This document shows positions 58,384 to 64,000 of a stretch of 64,000 bases of DNA, in pieces. Source of the stretch: Streptomyces sp. NBC_00414. GTDB lineage: Bacteria; Actinomycetota; Actinomycetes; Streptomycetales; Streptomycetaceae. Position 1 is the first letter of the stretch; each line of letters opens with the position of its first letter. The notes under the pieces are model-generated. The model made no database searches. It was not told where the DNA came from and saw only the letters and a list, made by a program, of their open reading frames with translations. The translations under genes and the position numbers were made by a program. The stretch is taken from positions 5,890,001 to 5,954,000 of the forward strand of contig NZ_CP107935.1 in assembly GCF_036038375.1 (NCBI RefSeq), read 5' to 3'.

Positions 58384-59048
58384 TGGCACTTCGCCGCCTC
58401 CTCCTCGACGAAGACCTTGGACGCCTGCCACAAGTCGTCGCCTGTGGGGTACTTGACCATGATGATCTTGTAGTGGCTGAAGTCCGTGGGGCTGGGGTCG
58501 GTCTTGAGGACCTTCCCTGACTTGACTTCCTTGCCGTAGAACTTGCTCGCGTCCGAGCAGAACGCGACCTCCACGGAGTTGCCGTTCGTGGTGGACCGGG
58601 TGGCGCTGTCGTAAAAGCGGCGAGTTCCGGTGGCTGTCCAGCCACCGTCGAGCCGTTCGCCGATCTGCACCTGCGCGTAGTGCAGACCGTCACCGGTGGA
58701 GTAGGCGGTCACGGCCGCGCCCTCCGCCGTGCGCTCGTGCACGCCTTTGTAGATGGCGCGGAGGTAGTTCGCGGCGTCATCCATAGCCGCCGCCTCGTTC
58801 TTGGCCTTCGGCTTGTCCCAGTCGAAGACCAGCTTCATGTCCTTGGGCAAGGACACGTCCACGCCGTCAGGCTTGTCCTTCGCCGCCCCCGCCGGCTCCG
58901 CCGACTTCGTCGGCTTCTTCGATCCCTCGTCGGCGCCCGCGATCCTGTCCTTGTCGCTGGACTTGTCATCCCCGCCGCCGCACGCCGTGAGCAGCAGAGC
59001 TGCGGTCGCGACGAGCGCGGCAGCAACGGGCAAAGAGCGGCGCTTCAC
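58380..59048 (-). CDS. Lipoprotein C of the triplicated family
   Basis: A 222 aa lipoprotein, third copy. Lipobox LLLTAC, linker GGGDDKSSDKDRIAGADEG, then DGVDVSLPKDMKLVFDWDKP, NYLRAIYKGVHERTAEGAAVTAY and the end QASKVFVEEEAAKCQ. GTG 59048 lies in the same TTCACTGTGAA context as in A and B. It is the first gene of the minus-strand series 59048 to 47775, with 250 bases of non-coding sequence upstream, so the main promoter of the region is likely there. Confidence 0.87.
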   Translation of the reverse strand: MKRRSLPVAAALVATAALLLTACGGGDDKSSDKDRIAGADEGSKKPTKSAEPAGAAKDKPDGVDVSLPKDMKLVFDWDKPKAKNEAAAMDDAANYLRAIYKGVHERTAEGAAVTAYSTGDGLHYAQVQIGERLDGGWTATGTRRFYDSATRSTTNGNSVEVAFCSDASKFYGKEVKSGKVLKTDPSPTDFSHYKIIMVKYPTGDDLWQASKVFVEEEAAKCQ

Positions 59049-59298
59049 AGTGAACCCCCGTGAGATTTGGACGTATTCAAGAGCTGCGACGGTATCCGTG
59101 GGGCCAAAGGTTTCGCTACCGCGAACTTCCCGCCATGGCCGGTCGGACATGGAGAAATCAGGGCAAGCCGACGGCGTAAGTGACCCGATCGTGTCTGAGC
59201 GCACAGCGGTCCCGGGTACGCCCCCGGTTGCGCCTCGGGGTGCGCCCGGACATGCCCCGGGCCCCGGACGCCGACACGCGTCCGGGGCCCGAGGCGCC

Positions 59299-59673
59299 TC
59301 AGTTCTGCTGGGCCGCGCCGCGCTCCGACGCCCGGCAGTGCGGACATCCGCACGGCGGATACGCCGACGTCTGCGGCAGTGGCGGCGGCAACGGGCCGAT
59401 TCCTCCGCCGGTCCGGATCTCGACCCTGCTCCGCTCCCCGGTCACGGTGCCCCGCGCGTCGACCGTGTAGACCCGCAGGGTGAGGCGCGCGCTCCGAAGA
59501 GGGGGTTGTGTGAGCTCCAGTACGTCGGTCATCGGCGGGTACTGGTCCGCACACTCCGGGCGCGCGTAGACGTTGAAGCCGGGACCCGTCGCCGCGTGCA
59601 CCTCGTGGACCAGCACCGGCTGGGTCGTTACGCGGTGGCAGCGGGCGCACATCCGCACCGCGGGGCGTGTCAT
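59299..59673 (-). CDS. Hypothetical zinc-ribbon-like protein
   Basis: A 124 aa protein: MTRPAVRMCARCHRVTTQPVLVHEVHAATGPGFNVYARPEC, Pro/Thr/Arg middle, and a C-terminus with PPCGCPHCRASERG. The C-x2-C at both ends suggests two small metal-binding knuckles. The ATG overlaps the previous stop (ATGA). Pairs like this are frequent near short GntR regulators in Streptomyces accessory DNA, from memory. Function unknown. Confidence 0.7.
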   Translation of the reverse strand: MTRPAVRMCARCHRVTTQPVLVHEVHAATGPGFNVYARPECADQYPPMTDVLELTQPPLRSARLTLRVYTVDARGTVTGERSRVEIRTGGGIGPLPPPLPQTSAYPPCGCPHCRASERGAAQQN

Positions 59674-59927
59674 CGGGCGGCCACGGGGGTGCCGTGGATG
59701 CGGTACGGTCCGACGTCGATGCCGACCGTTGCGAGGTAGAGGGCTCGGCGGCGTTCGCGTTGGCGGCGGTGTTCGGCCGCGCGGCCGGTGAGGATCCTGT
59801 TGTGCCGGGGCGGCGGGACCGGGATGAATCGGAGGGGTGGGAGTGCCCCCAGGCGGTGCCGCCCGCGCGGGCGTGGGGTGCACAGGTTCAGCACCCTGGC
59901 GAGGAGGCGGAGAGTAAGGTCCAGCAC
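59670..59927 (-). CDS. Small basic hypothetical protein
   Basis: An 85 aa Arg/His/Pro-rich protein, GTG start at 59927 with AGGAG seven bases upstream. The N-terminus MLDLTLRLLARVLNL is hydrophobic; the rest is strongly basic (HRRQRERRRALYLATVGIDVGPYRIHG). It is coupled to the zinc-ribbon-like gene by an ATGA overlap and divergent from the GntR gene. Confidence 0.65.
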   Translation of the reverse strand: MLDLTLRLLARVLNLCTPRPRGRHRLGALPPLRFIPVPPPRHNRILTGRAAEHRRQRERRRALYLATVGIDVGPYRIHGTPVAAR

Positions 59928-60089
59928 GTTGACGCTCCTAATAAGCGTTGGCCATGCCCCGGGACGGGTCGCACCGTCGCCGGGGTGTTTTGCGTAACAG
60001 GCGCGCTACAGGGTGCAACTGGGAGGTGTATAGCGGTTAGGTGTGCTCCAACGAGTCATGCAGTTCACTGCTGTCGTACGTTGTTCGAT

Positions 60090-60371
60090 ATGACACCGGA
60101 GTCAGGACAGTGGCCGATCGACCCGACGAAGATCGCCTACATCTATATGCATATGGCGGACCACATCGAGGCCCGCATCCGTTCCGGGGAGCTGTCACCG
60201 GGGGCGCGGCTGCCGGGTGAGCGTGACCTGGCGGAGGAGTACGGGGTCGCACACCTGACCGCCCGCCGGGCGACGCGCGAACTCCGCGAACGCGGCCTCG
60301 TCATCACCCTGCCCGCCAAGGGCACCTTCGTCGCGTACCCCGAGACGACTGGCGACGGGCAGGAGTCGTAA
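60090..60371 (+). CDS. Minimal GntR-type regulator
   Basis: A 93 aa protein that is only the GntR winged helix: KIAYIYMHMADHIEARIRSGELSPGARLPGERDLAEEYGVAHLTARRATRELRERGLVITLPAKGTFV. There is no effector-binding domain. Such short GntR proteins are common in actinobacterial integrative elements. ATG 60090 has no ribosome site; TACGTT at 60077-60082 lies seven bases upstream, so the mRNA may be leaderless. It is divergent from the two small genes on the left and probably regulates them. Confidence 0.85.
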   Translation: MTPESGQWPIDPTKIAYIYMHMADHIEARIRSGELSPGARLPGERDLAEEYGVAHLTARRATRELRERGLVITLPAKGTFVAYPETTGDGQES

Positions 60372-60443
60372 GACAGCCGTAGGACAGCCGTAGGACAGCA
60401 GTAGGGCAGCCGGGGGAGAGTCGTGGGACAGCCGTAGGCGTCC
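60371..60443. repeat. Degenerate 11-bp direct repeat GGACAGCCGTA
   Basis: Right after the GntR stop, AGACAGCCGTA, GGACAGCCGTA, GGACAGCAGTA, GGGCAGCCGGG and GGGACAGCCGTA follow each other with short spacers. It looks like a slippage array. No function is evident. Confidence 0.7.
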
Positions 60444-60493
60444 GTAAGGACCCTTGGAAGTTCGCGTTCACCACACGTGGGCACAAAACAGGC

Positions 60494-61960
60494 ATGCCAT
60501 GCTGCCTCTCCGCCCCGCACGCCCTCCTCCGAACCCTCCACTCCGCAGCCTGTCGCGGGGCGGCGCAGGCGCGCCGGCCGTCCGACCCCGACCGAAGCCC
60601 CGACCCCGACGCCGTGTCCGCCTTCAACCTGGAACTGGTGACCCTCACCGAGGACCTGGCCGTCATCACCTGGCACACCGGTGTCGAAACGGAGGGCGAG
60701 GTCGTCTACGGCACTCACCCCGCCCGGCTGAACCGGACCGCTTCCGAGGACCGCCACACCGCGCACCACTATGTGGAGCTGACCGGTCTCGAACCCGGTC
60801 AGACGTACTACTACCAGGCCCGTTCCCGGGGTTCGGCGGCTACACCGACGCCCCTGCACCTGGTGAGCGGCAACGCCGTCGGAACCTCCCTCCACGGATT
60901 CGGCTCCCACGGCGGCCCGTACTCCTTCACCACCCCCCAACCCCCGCCCGGCCGCCACCTGTTGTCGGTCGCGCTCTGCAACGACCTGCATCTCGGCGAG
61001 ACCACCGCCGGACTGGTGACGGGCGTGCCGTTGCTGCGCGGGATCTCGCAGCGGCTCGGCCTAGGCCCGTACCCGGAGATCATGGGAAGGGCGCTGGTGG
61101 AGGAGGCGCACCGGCGCGGCGCCCGCCATCTGCTGGCCGCGGGGGACATATCCGCCGGCGGGGCGCCACGGGACCTGGCGGAGGCCAGACGCCTGCTGGA
61201 CGGATTCGGCACGCACGGGCAGGACTACTTCGTCGTACGCGGCAACCACGACCGGCGCGGACACCACGGCCCTCAGGGGCGGCGCGGGGACAACTTCCTG
61301 GACGCGTTCCCCGCCGACGACGGGTCGGGCGGCGAGTCGGGGGCCGGGGCCGGGGTCGCGTACTTCGCCCGCGACCTCGGCGGGCTGCGGATCGTCGGAC
61401 TGGACACGTACGAGAAGAAGGGGAGCGGCGCCGGTTCGGGTGGTCTGTCCGAGCGGCAACTCGCCTGGTTCCAGGCCGATCTGAAGGCACACAAGGACCA
61501 GCCCACCCTGGTCTTCGGGCACCACCCGCTGACCGTGCGCAACTCGCCGTTCCCCGTGACGAGCGGGCAACGCCTCAACCGTCGCCAGGCCCGCACGATC
61601 CTCGACGCGTACGCCGCCGCCCCCGGCGTCTTCCTCCACCACGCGGGCCACACCCACCGCAACAAGCGCACGGTCCTCCCGCAGGCGCGGCACGTCACGT
61701 TGCAGGAGGTGGGCGCGGTGAAGGAGTACCCCGGCGGTTTCTGCCTGCTGCGGATCCACACGGGCGGCTACGCCCTCAACTACTACAAGTCCAGCAGCGC
61801 CCCGGCGCTGGAGTGGAGCGAACGCAGTCGGCGCGTGGCGGCGGGCCTGTGGCCGCAGTACGCCCTGGGCCGCTCGGTCCAGGACCGCAACAGCGTCACC
61901 GTCCGCGACCTGTCGGGCATCACGCCTGCAGCGACGAGGGTCTCCGCAGCGCAGGGCTGA
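60494..61960 (+). CDS. Metallophosphoesterase with purple acid phosphatase-like N-domain
   Basis: A 488 aa protein. A fibronectin-like N-domain (DLAVITWHTGVETEGEVVYGT ... HHYVELTGLEPGQTYYYQARS) precedes the calcineurin-like phosphoesterase domain. The metal motifs are LCNDLHLG (D-x-H), AAGDISAGG (G-D), VRGNHDRRG (GNHD), VFGHHPL and HHAGHTHRNK (GH-x-H). No signal peptide is clear, and no ribosome site precedes ATG 60494; an internal GTG at 60619 is possible. The substrate is probably a phosphomonoester or diester. Its relation to the surrounding type VII genes is unknown. Confidence 0.87.
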   Translation: MPCCLSAPHALLRTLHSAACRGAAQARRPSDPDRSPDPDAVSAFNLELVTLTEDLAVITWHTGVETEGEVVYGTHPARLNRTASEDRHTAHHYVELTGLEPGQTYYYQARSRGSAATPTPLHLVSGNAVGTSLHGFGSHGGPYSFTTPQPPPGRHLLSVALCNDLHLGETTAGLVTGVPLLRGISQRLGLGPYPEIMGRALVEEAHRRGARHLLAAGDISAGGAPRDLAEARRLLDGFGTHGQDYFVVRGNHDRRGHHGPQGRRGDNFLDAFPADDGSGGESGAGAGVAYFARDLGGLRIVGLDTYEKKGSGAGSGGLSERQLAWFQADLKAHKDQPTLVFGHHPLTVRNSPFPVTSGQRLNRRQARTILDAYAAAPGVFLHHAGHTHRNKRTVLPQARHVTLQEVGAVKEYPGGFCLLRIHTGGYALNYYKSSSAPALEWSERSRRVAAGLWPQYALGRSVQDRNSVTVRDLSGITPAATRVSAAQG

Positions 61961-61990
61961 CGTTCGGCCGGTGCGGTACCGGGAAGGTGG

Positions 61991-62965
61991 CTACCTCGGC
62001 GAGTCGCCGAGTGCGGAAGGCGGGAAGTGCCGTGCACTCCGCAGTTCCTCCTGCTCGTCGGGCGAGTAGTCCTCCCAGTGGTACTCGCCGATATCGGCTT
62101 CGGTGCCGTCGGCGTCGATGAGCATGTCCAGATCGGAAATACCGAAGAACCCGTGAGCCGTGCTTGGCGCCACCGCGGCCACTCGGTAGCAACCGCACAG
62201 GTTCTGAGTGACCACCGGAGCTCCGGCATCTGGCGCCTGCGCGGCTACGAAAGCTTCGGCCGTGTCGCGCTGGGCCGGGGTGAGCGAGTCCAGCGGTACG
62301 AGGTCGGGCTGGTCGACGATATGGCGGGTGAGGCCCTCGCGCCTGAAGCTGTTGAGCCGGCACCAGGAGCCGTCGGCGAAGACGACCTTCACGTCGTGGC
62401 TGCCCTTGAAGTTCCGTCGCTCGATCGTGCCGATGGCGGACAGCGGGATCTCCCACAGCACCTCGTCCTCGACGGTTTCCGAGTCCCGCTCCTTGAAGGG
62501 CAGGCCCACGACGACCAGACGGCGGTCGGTGACGATCGCGTGGGTGCGGTAGTGCTTCTGTTTCGCGCGACCCGGGTCCAGCTGCCAGGGGAGAGTGCGG
62601 GCGATGGTGCCAGGCGCTGCCCACATCACGGGAAAGTCGTCGATCTCGTCGACACGGTCGTCGGTACGGTTCGAGCCCGGATTCCCGTCCACGGTCAGTC
62701 CTCCGAAGGAACTGATGACGCCCACGACGAGGTTGCCCAGGGTGAGCGCAACAGTCCTGAGAATGCCAAGCCCCAGCGCGCCGCCACCCGAACGGGCCGC
62801 GTACACCCGCCCTGCGGGCCAGCCCGGCAACTCGTTCTGGATGTCATTGCGCTCGGTGTCGCGGAACCAGCGCATCCCCCGGACACGCGCTGCGGCACCC
62901 GAGGCGAAGGTGACCGGGGTACGGGTCAGCAGGATTTCTCCCGGACCGGGCTGCCAGTAGTCCAT
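61991..62965 (-). CDS. RWFRDTERNDIQNEL family protein, module 3
   Basis: A 324 aa paralogue of the 54119 product, sharing the RWFRDTERNDIQNEL block, GWPAG-x-V, DFPVMWAAPGTIARTLPWQLDPGR and the TDRRLVVVG ... VVFADGSWCRL strand region. A hydrophobic segment (ILRTVALTLGNLVVGVISSF) corresponds to that of the paralogue. The C-terminus is acidic (IGEYHWEDYSPDEQEEL). ATG 62965 is chosen because it aligns with the start of the paralogue (MDYWQPGPGE versus MDWYPALDEE); the frame is open to 63109. Confidence 0.77.
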   Translation of the reverse strand: MDYWQPGPGEILLTRTPVTFASGAAARVRGMRWFRDTERNDIQNELPGWPAGRVYAARSGGGALGLGILRTVALTLGNLVVGVISSFGGLTVDGNPGSNRTDDRVDEIDDFPVMWAAPGTIARTLPWQLDPGRAKQKHYRTHAIVTDRRLVVVGLPFKERDSETVEDEVLWEIPLSAIGTIERRNFKGSHDVKVVFADGSWCRLNSFRREGLTRHIVDQPDLVPLDSLTPAQRDTAEAFVAAQAPDAGAPVVTQNLCGCYRVAAVAPSTAHGFFGISDLDMLIDADGTEADIGEYHWEDYSPDEQEELRSARHFPPSALGDSPR

Positions 62966-63180
62966 CTCTGTCTGCATCCTCGGGTTCGCGGTCGACAATT
63001 CGAAGGCGGTCTCCGCCCGCGCCTCACTCTGGCACTTCGCCCGGTACGTCGCCGGGGCCGGGTCCGGGTCCGTACCGGCACCGGACCTCGTAGGCTCTCC
63101 CCGGGTCACGAACGTCAGCTCGTGTCGTGGCCTTCGCAGCCTTCGCGACCGTCGTGCCCGACCGGGGGAGTACAGCCGAC

Positions 63181-63828
63181 ATGGCCCGCTACATGGAAAC
63201 GCTCACCATCGAGCGCGGTGGTTTTCGGATCAAGGTGCCGGAGTCGTGGTGGGAGTTCGACGTGCGGCCCGAGTCGCGGGGCGACTCGATCCGGCGCATG
63301 GTCGACGAACGCGTGCGGCAGCAGCCGGAGGTGCGCAAGTACAAGGACACGTACACCGCCTTCCTGCAGAAGGCCGCGGCGGACGCATGGAAGTCGGGCG
63401 CGTTGTACTGCGGCTGCATGGCCGAGAGTTTCGGCGGTGACGTCCCGATCACCGGATCGATCACCGTCTCCCTCGTCGGCGGGCGTACGAAGGACGGCGA
63501 GCCCCTCTCCACCGACCCGCAGGTCATGGCGGGCCGGCTCGCCGTGCGCGAGGCCAAGAAGGAGGGCGACGCGTGGCGCAAGGTGACCACGGTCGACATC
63601 CCGGACGTGGGCCCGGCCGCGCGGACGTACGGCATCGAGGACATCCCCGTACCCGATGACGCCCTCAAGCGCACCATCCGCGCCGTGCTGATGCAAACGT
63701 TCATCCCCGTCCCGGGCCAGGAGGGCAAGGTCGCCCTCGTCGCCGGGAGCAGCCAGGTGCTCGACCTCGCGGACTCCTTCTTCGACATCTTCGACGCGAT
63801 CACGTCGACGTTCCGCTTCGCGGAGTAG
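63181..63828 (+). CDS. Effector-partner family protein, module 3
   Basis: A 215 aa protein: METLTIERGGFRIKVPESWWEFDVRPESRGDSIRRMVDERVRQQPEV, a helix with AAADAWKSGALYCGCMAESFGGDVPITGSITVSLVGG, and the end VALVAGSSQVLDLADSFFDIFDAITSTFRFAE. The strand-W...FDAITSTFRF pattern is that of the 48371 product. ATG 63181 follows GGGGGAG by 11 bases; the frame is open to 63127. It is 103 bases upstream of a new effector gene on the same strand, so partner and effector again go together, in reverse order. Confidence 0.77.
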   Translation: MARYMETLTIERGGFRIKVPESWWEFDVRPESRGDSIRRMVDERVRQQPEVRKYKDTYTAFLQKAAADAWKSGALYCGCMAESFGGDVPITGSITVSLVGGRTKDGEPLSTDPQVMAGRLAVREAKKEGDAWRKVTTVDIPDVGPAARTYGIEDIPVPDDALKRTIRAVLMQTFIPVPGQEGKVALVAGSSQVLDLADSFFDIFDAITSTFRFAE

Positions 63829-63931
63829 GCCGACCTCCGGCAGACCTCGTGACCTTTTCACCGAACGCCCGTACCAAGTAACTTCACTTGTGCGTACGTG
63901 TGGTTGACGGGGTTGGCGTGACGGGGGTTGC

Positions 63932-64000
63932 GTGGTGGCGGGGTATCGGCCGACGGACTGGCATGTGCTGGATCTGGAGAAGGATCCGACGCCTGGGGAT
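63932..64000 (+). CDS. Start of a third type VII effector-like gene (cut by window edge)
   Basis: Only 23 codons are visible: MVAGYRPTDWHVLDLEKDPTPGD. The DWH-x5-DP-x-PGD block matches DWHPLAESDPVPGD (49450) and GWDPTPGD (55728), so this is the head of another effector of the same family. From memory, YRPTDWHVLDLxKDPTPGDP begins many Streptomyces type VII-associated polymorphic toxins. The first start after the upstream stop is GTG 63932; a second GTG follows at once. Confidence 0.75.
   Translation, partial: MVAGYRPTDWHVLDLEKDPTPGD

Noticed and set aside
51960..59048. Lipoproteins A-C called as immunity proteins
   Set aside because: They are exported and multiplied with the modules, but nothing in the sequence shows toxin binding, so the role is left open.
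42443..64000. Complete ESX secretion system
   Set aside because: No EccB, EccD, EccE, EccA or mycosin gene could be found in any frame, so only an ATPase-plus-substrates locus is claimed.
1..64000. tRNA or rRNA genes
   Set aside because: No cloverleaf-like sequence or rRNA signature was noticed by reading; a covariance-model search was not possible.

Overview
The window is high-GC, densely coded actinobacterial chromosome, almost certainly Streptomyces. Gene content and order (hemL, phosphoglycerate mutase-like gene, System II cytochrome c maturation genes, futalosine menaquinone genes, cold-shock gene, Ser/Thr kinase, FtsK/SpoIIIE ATPase) match, from memory, the conserved core region around SCO4468-SCO4510 of S. 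coelicolor. GTG/TTG starts, ATGA/GTGA overlaps, leaderless promoters and GC-rich intergenic repeats fit the genus. No rRNA, tRNA, CRISPR, transposase or integrase gene was seen.

Layout. 1-2584: end of an FtsX-like permease, a six-copy 34-bp repeat, an LAETG surface protein and a conserved hypothetical gene. 2733-10849: hemL, a histidine phosphatase, a Tat-type lipoprotein with a polysaccharide-deacetylase-like fold, then ResA/CcdA/ResB/ResC, so haem supply sits beside cytochrome c assembly. 10846-23625: mixed metabolism and signalling: a P-loop ATPase, a 2OG-type oxygenase, a deaminase, an acetyltransferase, a hydrolase, an aldo/keto reductase, an orphan histidine kinase, a sortase with its likely substrate, an ECF-type sigma factor with a membrane partner, an EamA exporter facing a LysR regulator, and a PLDc_N-type membrane protein. 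23725-30632: MqnL, MqnP, MqnM and MqnE of the futalosine pathway, interrupted by a MarR/NADPH-oxidoreductase unit with an old-yellow-enzyme remnant and a clear double operator; mqnA follows at 39469. 31858-38755: a lipid module (TetR, MaoC hydratase, FabG4-like reductase, thiolase, acyl-CoA ligase) with a palindromic operator in the fabG/thiolase promoter. 38894-42365: cold-shock protein, MqnA, Ser/Thr kinase.

42443-64000 is the unusual part: a type VII (WXG100) secretion locus with one large FHA/FtsK ATPase, one stand-alone WXG100 protein and a long accessory region built of repeated modules. Two full modules (47775-51201 and 54119-57244) each carry a WXG100-like gene, a 400-450 aa effector-like gene and small partner proteins of one apparent family. 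A third starts at the right edge (61991-64000). Three closely similar lipoproteins, a secreted 361 aa protein and membrane proteins lie between them. No EccB, EccD, EccE, mycosin or EccA gene is present, so the locus either borrows a channel encoded elsewhere or works in a reduced way. The serially duplicated effector, partner and lipoprotein modules are the best candidate here for an undescribed system.

Two short genes and a minimal GntR regulator (59299-60371) look like mobile-element cargo inside this region, next to a metallophosphoesterase.
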